Shown here: positions 48,131 through 58,670 of the stretch, in pieces
How the letters are laid out: the number at the start of each line of letters is the position of its first letter
Position numbering within the stretch: the first letter of the stretch is position 1
Source: Pictodentalium vernedei
Lineage: Eukaryota > Mollusca > Scaphopoda > Dentaliida > Dentaliidae
Direction of reading: 5' to 3'
NCBI GenBank assembly: GCA_031216915.1
Contig: JAUFNR010000039.1
Location: 238,498 to 302,497, forward strand
DNA length: 64,000 bases
Notes under the pieces: generated by a model
Told to the model about the DNA's origin: nothing
Databases searched by the model: none
Seen by the model: the letters and a program-made list of their open reading frames with translations, nothing else
Position numbers and translations under genes: made by a program

Positions 48131-48795
48131 GTTTCTACAGACCCTTTTTCCACACCACTGCGGTGCCTATGATGCCTCCAATGCGTTTGATGCAGAGGTA
48201 GCTCAGTACCCATTCCAGTGGTTTTCGACCTCATATGGTAAGCTTTAACAATGTAACACTCAGTTCAGTTTGGATGAACCCACAGGATTGATAAGCTTGT
48301 TTTGATCTATACTGGCTTTTCCAATGTGACCATAGTTACAGTTTTTGAACTTTAGTCATTTAGATTTTGAACATACTTCCAACAGAAGGTAAATATGAAA
48401 AGCAACAATCGAAAAAAATCCCATATCTGACATTTTAGAAATAAACAAAAACATGAAGTGAAGTATAACAAAACTCAGGAACTTTTGGGAGATTTCATTG
48501 AGAATGTGGCATTGTTCGACATCTGTGGAACAGAAATGAATATTGTCATTTACAATACATCCCACTTTCATTTTGGATAGTAATTTTTATCCAGGCCTGC
48601 CCATTTAAGGTGAATGGGTGTTTGGGTTGCTAGGCAGTTACCTAAAATAAAAAACATGGGAATGAAAACATTGAAAAAAGGGTCAAGCCAAATTGTCTCT
48701 GGGTCATGTGAAATTTTTGCCAAGTTGAATGATCTAGTACTAATGAAAGGTGGAATGATGTTGAGCATCAACCAATCATCATTGGACAGGTCTTT
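48131..48795. other. Non-coding DNA, nothing recognised
   Basis: No gene or repeat was recognised. Confidence 0.4.
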
Positions 48796-48880
48796 GCATC
48801 TGCCCGAAGTTTAGCTGCTCTGTTGGCCAAATATTGGCCAACAGAGCAGCTATACTTCAGGCAGATACAAACACCTATGC
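48786..48880. repeat. Long hairpin (35-bp arms, 3-base loop)
   Basis: 48796-48830 and 48834-48868 are inverse with three mismatches around the loop ATA. The inner 19 pairs (AGCTGCTCTGTTGGCCAA and its inverse) are nearly perfect. Weaker symmetry extends about 10 bp further on each side. It is a cruciform or MITE-core candidate and has no coding capacity. Confidence 0.85.
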
Positions 48881-49980
48881 TGCTGATGATGGACCCCTGT
48901 TAAAAGATCATCAAAGACATTCACAGCACACATTGAGAAGGCTGGGGGTGGGGGTGGGGGGGGGGGGAGTGGTTAAACTTTGCCTTGCTTTGATTTTTCC
49001 CTTTAAACTGGCCTTACCTACATAGGATTCGCTCCTTGCATGAAAACTCTGAAATTACTGTACTTTGAGGTGCTGAAATTGAAAACAAAATGTAAGCTTT
49101 CTAGCATTTACAATGAAAATACCCCTTTTTTACTGAAAACAGCTGAATTCCCTTGTAACAAAGGGGCGGCAGCTGCCCCTTCCAATCACATACATTTATG
49201 GTTGTAAGAAAAAATTTCAAATATGGGGGTTCGATCAAATATCTATATGTCTTGATTCTGCCATAACATTGTCTCTTTCTCCCAGCATATATCCACCTCC
49301 CATCCCAAGGGATAACCCCACCCCCACCCCCCACAACTAAATATAATAACAATTTCCTTTGAAAACACATCTTTTTGGCTACCATGATGGGAGAGGTGAA
49401 AGATACAGGGGTCAAGGATGTCGTTGTTTTCATTCCCTCCCCCACCCATGCATTTTTGCTTTTCATAAAAACAGCTACCGGTACTTTATATGATGCCCTG
49501 CAAATCTAGGTCAATTCTCTCTCCTCCCTCTTCTTTCTCCTAAAAGTTATGTATTGGGATTTTCAAAACAACACTTTAAAAGATAGATGTTAGGATTTTA
49601 TTTCATATATTGGGGGGGGGGGGGAGGGGGGGGGGAGGGCTCTCCATAGTAAACTGGCTTAACATTTACCAATAGCACCTTTGTTTGTGCCATCGCAGAA
49701 GGAGTATTGAAAGCAAGGGCAACTTTTTTTCGGACTGCTCTCATTGTTGTAGCTTTTTTGGTTATTCAAAACTTTGACCAATGTTGTCTTTTCACACCAA
49801 CACTTTTGGCTACTAGCGTAGGTCAACAAGCCTTTTTTGCTTCAATTTAGAAGCAGTGCATTGCTACTCTTGCATGTAGTGAGAAAGCGCAAGATGCATC
49901 GGACACATCTGATCCATCAGTCAAATCGAAATAGTGTGAAATGACCTTTAAAATGAAACTGAACCTTTCAATTTGAAGCC
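48881..49980. other. Non-coding DNA with G tracts
   Basis: G-rich runs lie at 48943-48968 and 49611-49637. No gene was seen. Confidence 0.45.
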
Positions 49981-50285
49981 CTTGGGGTGCAGTGACTCGG
50001 TGGTTACGGCACTGAACTTCAAACCGAATGGTCCACCTACATTGTATCCTGATTGCCCATGTGGAGGCACAGTGGAGTGGTGCACTAAGGCATACTGCAC
50101 ATCGATAGTGCACTTGACTTCAACCAGTGCTAACCCTGCTTGGAGTTAGTATGGCAGGGAGTCTGGCACTTGCACGCCACTGCTTGCTGGTTCTCCCCAG
50201 ATACCCTGGCTTTCTCCACCCTGTCTGACATGAGATGACCCTGGCTGTTGAAAATGCCGTTAACCTCCAATAAATAAATAAATAA
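49981..50285 (+). repeat. tRNA-derived SINE candidate
   Basis: The head contains GTGACTCGGTGGTTACGG, close to a tRNA A box. AAACCGAATGGTCC, a poor B box, follows about 30 bases later. The body has GGTTCTCCCCAGATACCCTGGCTTTCTCCACC, resembling the GGTTTCCCC..GGTTTTCCTCC block shared by several metazoan SINEs. The tail is CCTCCAATAAATAAATAAATAA. Confidence 0.5.
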
Positions 50286-50646
50286 GTGCAATGCCAAGGG
50301 TGGCTGTGCCTCCCCCCCATGCCAAGCATGAGCTTCTAGTCATTTATCTTTGTTGGTTTTGAATTAATCAATATCTTAACTTCTCCCTCTTGCACATAGC
50401 ACCAATACAGCAGACACTAATGCCCCCGCTTTATGATAAAACTATATTTAGTGGTTAACATTTAATGACACTTTCAATAGCCAGGGTCATATTGTGTAGG
50501 GTCATGTTCTATACAATACATCTCTCAACCTTCATGGTGATGTAGAAATTTATGGCGAACGCTGAGTTCGAGCTGCTACAAGGTGATTTATAAATATTGT
50601 GAGATTTTTTATGATTTTCATCATAAATTCCTAATGGCTATGAAAT

Positions 50647-51900
50647 AATGAAAGTGTCAATGACACTATAGCTCAACTTGACAAACTTGAACTTGGTAAT
50701 TATAAGTGAAATGGCAAAATTTAAGATCATTGGATCCATTGCTATTTGGTGAAACTTCTAACAAAATGGCATTGTGTGTGCATAACGTCAGTGCAATCCA
50801 TGCATTTTTAAATGTAAACCGTAGGGCTGGCTAAAGAAAGAATGTTGATACCAATGCAGTACGTTTAAGGGTCATTGTAATCAGCAACTTTTATCACAGA
50901 AATTAAGGCTAATCAACAGCTTTTATCTAGAGGTCTCGCCTAATGAGCTCTCCAAGTTCAAAAACAATCCTATGATAAATGTGCCCTGCAGAAAGAATGT
51001 TAATGCACAAACGCAATAAATTCAAAGGTTGTTGCCAACAGGAATAGTTTTTGATTGAAATGAAAAGAAAATCGATAGCTCCAACCCTGGTCTCCCTGAA
51101 TAAGCATACCAAGTTTTAAAAAAAATCGATAATGAATGTGCCCTCTGAGGCATGCCAAAGTTTGTTTTTTTTTGTTCTGGAAATTCATAAATATGTTGTG
51201 TATAGAGTCTAAAAGGGATATGTTGCTGCACAGATGCACTAAATTTTAAGGCTGGCACTAATGACAATAATTTTTTATGGAAATGAAAGAAAATCAATTC
51301 ATTGATCCATAACTGCACTAAGTTCATCGAAGGTCATTGCCAACGCCAACTATTTTTGAGGGAAATGGACGAAAATCTATAGGTCACCGTAAACAAGCAT
51401 ACCAGGTTTCAAAGTGATCTGTTCTTAAAGGTGCCCTGCAGGGTGTGCCAAAAGAATATACTGATGCCTGACTAAACTAAGTTCAAAGACTGTGCCATGT
51501 TGGGTGTGCCAAAGGAATATATTGATGCCTGACTAAACTAAGTTCAAAGGCCGTTGCCAAGGGCAACATTTTTTGATGGAAAAGGAAGAAAATCGATAGC
51601 TCTCACCTAGAGGTCAACCCAAAAAAAGCATACCAAATTTCAAATTGATCCAATCATAAATGTGCCCTGTAGGGCATGCCAAAGGAATATATAGATGAAG
51701 AACTAAATAAGTTTAAAGGCCATTGCCAGTGGAAACATTTTTTGATGTAAATGAAAGAAAATCGATAGCTCCCATCTAGAAGTCACCCAAAACAAGCAAA
51801 GCAATCTGATCATAAATGTGCCCTGCAGGGTTTCACAAAGGAAAATATTTGATGCATAACTGCACTAAACTCATCGAAGGTTGTTTGTTGCCAGTGGCAA
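50647..51900 (+). mobile_element. Array element with AATGAAAGTGTC head, ~155-160-bp unit
   Basis: The head at 50647 (AATGAAAGTGTCAATGACAC, then TATAGCTCAACTTGAC) leads into units with TCATAAATGTGCCCTGCAGG, AAAATCGATAGCTC and TTGCCAACGGCAAC-like text near 50980, 51140, 51431, 51662 and 51817. A local duplication (51435-51545) is embedded. The array is unrelated to those behind the same head at 33971 and 58671. Confidence 0.7.
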
Positions 51901-52159
51901 CTTTCCAAATACGAGAGAGAGGTCTGCCAATTCCAAAGCTGTAATTAGTTATTACATTGTACATCAGACTGTGACAACTCTCATGTCACGCGTGATTATG
52001 GGATGTATCGTCCCCAAGCCAGTTCGACCCCTAATGATTCGCCTGGGATGTTTGGTCCCAATATCAAAGCCGGGATCAATCATCCACCGAAATATGATTG
52101 ATTTGCCCAAAGTTATTGGCATCTGGCAGTGAGCCATACTGAGCACAGTGCACTGGCTT

Positions 52160-52303
52160 GTACAGTCATCATGTAATGTATAGATGCAGGCTTGATTATT
52201 TGGATGCAAGATAACTATAACACTCACTGTTAGTGTCATGGGTAGACTGGTTTCTTACATTTAAATATTCAAGCCTGCATCTATACATTGCGTAATGATG
52301 TAC
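52160..52303. mobile_element. 144-bp MITE with ~40-bp inverted ends
   Basis: The left arm 52160-52200 contains AATGTATAGATGCAGGCTTG. The right arm 52264-52303 is its inverse with few mismatches, and the outermost GTAC is at both edges. The spacer is about 63 bp. No clear target duplication was seen. Confidence 0.7.
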
Positions 52304-52339
52304 ATCATAATTACACAAACCATGTACCTTAAAATGATA

Positions 52340-52760
52340 TTAGTTGTCTACCCAGCAAGCTGAAACAAAATGGCCCCCGCAAATTATAAATGGCCCTCCT
52401 GGGGTCATTTTAGGTGAACCCAAAATGGCCCTCCAGGGTGATTTGAGGCAAACCATAATGACCCTCCTGCAATTTTCAGTTAAAATTCGGGCTCCTATAA
52501 TCCAAATATTAACCCAGGGACACGATTTGAACAAACTTGAATATGAGTTACAGAGTTATGCCCCTTGTGATGCCATGTGACTTTATTTGGACAAAATTTA
52601 ATTGACATATAAGGAACGTGCACATCAAATTTAGACTAAATTGGCCATTTATGAGGCAAAGTAGATAATGTGAAGTTCATGCCAGTTGGGACAGATGGAC
52701 GACAAACAGAAAGTGATTACTTAAGCTCCCTCTGACTTTCAGTGGGAGCTAAAAAACTTT
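52340..52760 (-). repeat. ATGGCCCTCC repeats and single array unit
   Basis: AAAATGGCCC(C/T)CC recurs three times in 52370-52465. The text AAATATTAACCCAGGGACAC..TTGAACAAACTTGAAT then matches the unit of the array at 24590. The block ends near CTTTCAGTGGGAGCTAAAAAA, another AGCT-type terminus. Confidence 0.5.

Positions 52761-52763
<3 letters not shown>

Positions 52764-52795
<32 letters not shown>
52764..52795. repeat. (GA)n microsatellite
   Basis: An uninterrupted GA run of about 15 repeats is followed by GGGAGG-type purine DNA. Confidence 0.95.
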
Positions 52796-52801
<6 letters not shown>

Positions 52802-53113
52802 GGGAGGGAGGGAGTAGGAGGGGGAGGTGTACTGTACAGTGCACTCCAAAATGTAGATTGCACTATTAATATGTACAGTGTGTAAAGTCAGTGTGTCTAT
52901 AATGGGTCTGTGCCCATAATGGTTCAAACCATGTTTCTATTGTGATATTTTGGTAACTAACAGATGTATCATAGAACTATAAGGCCAGAAATTTATTGTA
53001 ATATATCACAAAATATATCACACAGTTTGTTTTGAATTAGGTGTTTGGAATTTCATTTTATTACCTGTTTTAGTGTTTACAATACAAAGTCTTCCCAAAC
53101 CAAAACAAAACAA

Positions 53114-56100
53114 AACTAGATCGAGTTATTTGTGTGCAAAGCACACAATGGTGTATCACCGCATTTCCTTAGCAACACCTTAGCATAGTCTTAACGTTTC
53201 GAATTAATACCCAAGGAGCCTTTCGATGAAAACTGATTTTCTAACAATAAAAGTGGTTCCACTGGAACCACCTGGGGAAAAATCAAAATTCCAAAACCTT
53301 CATGCAGATCTAGAAATGTTACCTGAACACATTAGCATAGTTTGAACATTTTGAATTAAATACCCTAAGAGCCTTTTGATGAAAACTGATTTTCTAACAA
53401 TAAAAGTGGTTCCACTGGAACCACCTGACCTGGGGCAAAATCAAAATTCCGAAACCTTCATACAAATCTAGTGATGCTACATGAACACATCAGCACAGTT
53501 TATACGATTCAAATTAAATATCCTAGAAGACTTTCGATGAAAACTGATTTTCCAATGATAAAAGTTGTTCCACTGGAACCACCGGGGGCCGAATCAAAAT
53601 TCCGAAACCTTCATGCACATCCAGAGTTGCTACCTGAATACATTAGCATATTTTAAGCATTTCGAATTAAATACCCTAGGAGCCTTTCAATGAAAACTGA
53701 TTTTCTATCGATAAAAGTGGTTCCACTGGAACCACCGGGGGGAAAAATCAAAATTCTGAAACCTTCATGCACGTCTAGAGATGTTACCCGAACGCATTAG
53801 CATAGTTTAAGCATTTCGAATTAAATACCCTAGGAGCCTTTCGATGAAAACTGATGTTCTAACGATAAAAGTGGTTCCACTGGAACCACCGGGGGCAAAA
53901 TCAAAATTCCGAAACCTTCATACACATCTAGAGATGTTACCTGAACACATTAGCGTAGTTTAAATGTTTCGAATTGAATGCCCTAGGAGCCTTTCAATGA
54001 AAACTGATTTTCTAACGATAAAAGTGGTTCCACTGGAACCACCGAGGGCAAAATCAAAATTCCGAAACCTTCATGCACATCTAGAGATATTACCTGAACA
54101 CACTAGCATAGTTTAAACGTTTCGAATTAAATACCCTAGGAGCCTTTCAATGAAAACTGATTTTCTAACGATAAAAGTGGTTCCATTGGAACCACCGGGG
54201 GCAAAATCAAAATACCGAAACCTTCATGCACATCTAGAGATGGTACCTGAACACATTAGCATAGTTTAAATGTTTCAAATTGAATACCCTAGGAGCCTTT
54301 CGATGAAAACTGATTTTCTAACGATAAAAGTGGTTCCACCGAAACCACCGAGGGCAAAATCAAAATTCCGAAACCTTCATGTACATCTAGATATGTTACC
54401 TGAACACATTAGCATAGTTTAAATGTTTCGAATTAAATACCCAAGGAGCCTTTCGATGAAAACTGACTTTATAATGATAAAAGTGGTTCCACTGGAACCA
54501 CGGGGGGAGGGGGGAGTGGATGGGGGGGGGGGGGGGAATCAAAATTCCGAAACCTTCATGCACATCTCGAGTTGCTACCTGAACACATTAGCATAGTTTG
54601 AGTATTTCGAATTAAATACCCTAGAAGCCTTTCGATGAGAACTGATTTTCTAACGATAAAAGTGGTTCCACTGGAACCACCGGGGGCAAAAACAAAATTC
54701 TGAAACCTTCATGCACATCTAGAGATGTTACCTGAACACATTAGCATAGTTTAAGCATTTTAAATTAAATACCCGAGGAACCTTTCGATGAAAACTGATT
54801 TTCTAATGATAAAAGTGGTTCCACCGGAACCACTGGGGGCAAAATCAAAATTCCGAAACCTTCAGGCACATCTAGATATGTTACCTGAACACATTAGCAT
54901 AGTTTAAACGTTTCAAATTGAATACCCTAGGAGCCTTTCGATGAAAACTGATTTTCTAACAATAAAAGTGGTTCCACTGGAACCACCGGGGGCAAAATCA
55001 AAATACCGAAACCTTCATGCACATCTAGAGATGTTACCTGAACACATTAGCATAGTTTAAACGTTTCGAATTAAATACCCTAGGAGCCTTTCGATGAAAA
55101 CTGATTTTCTAATGATAAAAGTGGTTCCACTGGAACCACCTGGGGCAAAATCAAAATTCCAAAACCTTCATGCAGATCTAGAAATGTTACCTGAACACAT
55201 TAGCATAGTTTAAATGTTTCGAATTAAATACCCTAAGAGCCTTTTGATGAAAACTGATTTTCTAACAATAAAAGTGGTTCCACTGGAACCACCTGGGGCA
55301 AAATCAAAATTCCGAAACCTTCATACACATCTAGTGATGCTACATGAACACATCAGCAGTGACCGTTGGGAGCGGGAGAGCAGGAGAGTGGAAATTCACT
55401 CTCCACTTTTAGATTTTACGAGAGTGAAAAATTTTAGGAGAGTGATTTTTAAAATAATGCCTCGGGCCAATTCGCCCCCAGGTGGAATAACGAGGATTGG
55501 TGGTGATTGCTGTTGAGAAATCAGTAGGCCTAATAACGCGCGGTTTCCAAAATAATTGGTTTTATGACGTTTCGGCCTTGAGACGTTTCGGCCCTAAGAG
55601 GCCAAAACGTCTTAGAAATCACGACCATTTTTGGCAAGTCCCAAGGGTGGTCGCTCATGACCAGGGGTCAGCCTGGCAGCTGATTTTAGGGAGAAGTGAC
55701 GTCTCCCTTCAGAGACTTTAGGGAGAAGTCAGGACCCAGGAGGGAGAAGTCAGTGGACATGAAGGAGAAATCAGAAAAAAAAAACATAAAACGTATATGA
55801 CATTGTGACAAAATAAATGAACATAGAGGACACAATTGTGGAGAAAAAAATAAATAAAAGTTTATACAAACACACACAAAACTAAGTCAGATGGTTACAT
55901 AACAGAATGTAGGTTAAAATCCCCCACCCCACCCTACAAAAAACTGTGTCGTTCATGGTTTCTGAATACCCCCTAACTCTTTGCCTAACAGTGATGACTA
56001 AGGTTACCGTGCAGTTGATTTTGTATTTGCCTCAACGATGTGGATTTGAAATTTAGTATGACCCATGGTGAGAGTGTTCTTCTCTGTAACAGAAGGTGTA

Positions 56101-58206
56101 TTGTTTTTAAAAAAATATTTAAAGTGTTTAAAATAAATTTCAAGTTCATATAAGAAGCTGGGTCATTCATGGTTTCTGAATACCCCAACTGAGTTGAAAA
56201 GCGTAGTTAAAAAAGTTTTCGATATCCTTCGTAAATTAAGCGTTATTAACAATTTGAGTTAATTAATTTTTTTGGTAAATGACAAAACATTTCAGTTGTC
56301 TCCCTTCCCGGCTGCACTGGGTAAACTGATAATACACTGTTCAGAAAACTGACAATTTCTGCCAACCATCTTTCACTGACACGTGCGATTGGTGCTTTGA
56401 AGGTCTGCCATTCTTATCCATCCAAATACCTGTGATTTCTATTGTAGCCTTATTACATTTAACCCCCTTCCAACAAACTTCACAAGTTTTCAAAGAAAAA
56501 CATTCAATGCAAATTGCGAGGCGAATTTCAATGCAGCCAATTTTTCAGTGGAACAGAGCGTAACCGCAAGCAATTTCGATATGGACGAACTGTCTCCAAT
56601 ACATTTTTTTTGTTTTGAAACGATGGTTAACTTTAATAAATTCTAATTAACTCGATGCGTGTCTTGTGTGATTCGTTGTTGTCTGGTACTTTGTTTTTAA
56701 ATAGCCATTTTGTGCTGGTTGCTATCAGTTGGGGCGAATTGTTCGAAAGACTTCGCCATTGCAATTCTTTTCAGAAATATAAAATTGGGCTAGTTTAGGC
56801 TATTTTCATAGCCGTGTGACGGACTTTAACAGCAACCGTGTTTACTGTTTTTTGCGGAAGCGTGTGTTTTTAAAAAATAAAACATTAGAAAATACAGTAA
56901 ACTGCCATGTCTCCCTAGGAAGTTTGGGAGGGCGACTTGAATTTCGCCCCCAATGTAAGCCAAGGCGACTTCTTCGCCCAAGTTGTCCACTCGGCTGACC
57001 CCTGCTCATGACAGGTTCATCTGTACTTTGCACTTCTCCGACGAAGGCTTTGAACACGACCGGAAGATAAACGTGCGCGACTAATTACTCGCGGAAAACG
57101 AAAAAGCGGTGCGCGATGGTGCGCTGGCGCGATCGCTCGCCGTTCCCAACGGTCACTGCATCAGCATAGTTTATACGATTCAAATTAAATATCCTAGAAG
57201 ACTTTCGATGAAAACTGATTTTCCAATGATAAAAGTGGTTCCACTGGAACCACCGGGGGCAAAATCAAAATACCGAAACCTTCATGCACATCTAGAGATG
57301 TTACCTCAACACATTAGCATAGTTTTAACATTTCGAATTAAATACCTTAGGAACCTTTCGATGAAAACTGATTTTCTAACGATAAAAGTGGTTCCACTGG
57401 AACCACCGGGGGCAATATCAAAATACCGAAACCTTCATGCACATCTAGAGATGTTACCTGAACACATTAGCATAGTTTAAACGTTTCGAAATAAATACCC
57501 TAGGAGCCTTTCGATGAAAACTGATTTTCTAATGATAAAAGTGGTTCCACTGGAACCACCTGGGCCAAAATCAAAATTCCAAAACCTTCATGCACATCTA
57601 GAGATGTTACCTGAACACATTAGCATAGTTTAAAAGTTTCGAATTGAATACCCTAGGAGCCTTTCGATGAAAACTCATTTTCTAACGATAAAAGTGGTTC
57701 CACTGGAACCACGGGGGCCAAATCAAAATTCCAAAACCTTCATGCACATCTAGAGTTACTACCTGAACACATTAGCATAGTTTAAGCATTTCGAATTAAA
57801 TACCCTAGGAGCCTTTCGATGAAAACTGATTTTCTAACGATAAAAGTGGTTCCACTGAAACCACCGGGGCAAAATCAAAATTCTGAAACCTTCATGCACA
57901 TCTAGAGATGTTACCTGAACACATTAGCATAGTTTAAGCGTTTTGAATTAAATACCCTAGAGCCTTTCGATGAAAACTGATTTTCTAATGATAAAAGTGG
58001 TTCCACTGGAACCACCAGGGGCAAAATCAAAATTCCGAAACCTTCATGCACATCTAGAGATGTTACCTGAACACATTAGCATAGTTTAAACATTTCAAAT
58101 TGAATACCCTAGGAGCCTTTCAGGGTGTGACGTACGGACGGACGGACAGACGGACGGACGGAGATCACGACAATATCCCCGCATTTTTGAAAATGCGGGG
58201 GATAAT
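53114..58206 (+). mobile_element. Large element with a 153-bp satellite core (pearl/HINE-like)
   Basis: The 5' head has the hairpin GTGTGC-AAA-GCACAC (53132-53146). The core is about 20 tandem units of 153 bp (53200-55350 and 57165-58125), for example GCCTTTCGATGAAAACTGAT at 53218, 53371, 53682, 53836 and 53989. A (GACG)n tract (58132-58163) and a perfect 11-bp hairpin CCCCGCATTTT-TG-AAAATGCGGGG (58177-58200) close it. This order is that of bivalve pearl-type / Helentron-associated elements with satellite cores. There is no protein-coding capacity. A 1.8-kb transposon interrupts the array. Confidence 0.75.
55351..57164. mobile_element. 1802-bp CAGTGACCG transposon splitting the satellite, TSD CATCAG
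   Basis: The left end is CAGTGACCGTTGGGAGCGG (55357 on). The right end (to 57158) is the inverse of CAGTGACCGTTGGGAACGG, one mismatch in 19. CATCAG is at 55351-55356 and 57159-57164, and satellite text continues in phase. An 8-bp reading, CATCAGCA, is possible only if the termini are unequal. The interior is GC-richer near its ends (GCGCGAC, GCGCTGGCGCGATCGC). It contains GACGTTTCGGCC repeats (55566-55612) and TCATGGTTTCTGAATACCCC repeated at about 55952 and 56164. No transposase frame was seen. Confidence 0.78.
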
Positions 58207-58401
58207 GATATTAGGCGAGTCAGTGCGGAATATTTTTTCATGCAAAGTTTAAAGAAGGTTAGGGACCGTTTCTACAAAAGGAAAGTCCTTTACTTTATCA
58301 ATCTACCATCACGCTTTATGTGGCCAAAAAAGAATTTTGGTTGTCATAATAATGTCATTCCCTGTCCATCAGAAACATTCCAATCTTTGGACCAACTTGA
58401 A

Positions 58402-58580
58402 TTTATTTATTTATTTATTTATTTATTGGTGTTTAAGGCCACATACTTCTGCACAATGGCTAATCATGACCACAACATGGAGATAAAGTCAAGGTCAGTC
58501 AATCGTTTATACCCCATGTTGCCTATTTTAGAGGACTCGCACCCCAAGCATTAGTGACTGGGTCCTATTTTCCAACTTGA
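58402..58580 (-). repeat. SINE-like repeat, copy 7
   Basis: On the reverse strand it reads AAAATAGGACCCAGTCACTA, GCTTGGGGTGCGAGTCCTCT, CTTTATCTCCATGTTGTGGT, then ACACCAATAAATAAATAAAT. This is a good match to copies 2 and 4. Confidence 0.6.
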
Positions 58581-58670
58581 ATTGCCAATAAAGGGTCAGC
58601 AGTGCTAACGTCAGGCATACTGGAATTAAATACAAAGTAAGATTTGTTCCAAACTCCTGTAACATATTTG

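Noticed and set aside
49981..50060. A functional tRNA gene
   Set aside because: Only an A-box-like stretch is good; the B box is poor and no cloverleaf with paired acceptor arms can be drawn. A SINE head fits better.
57109..57480. Repetitive open frames in the 153-bp array read as a repeat protein
   Set aside because: 153 is a multiple of three, so any stop-free register stays open across units. Frames break wherever units vary in length, and there is no start, signal or domain.
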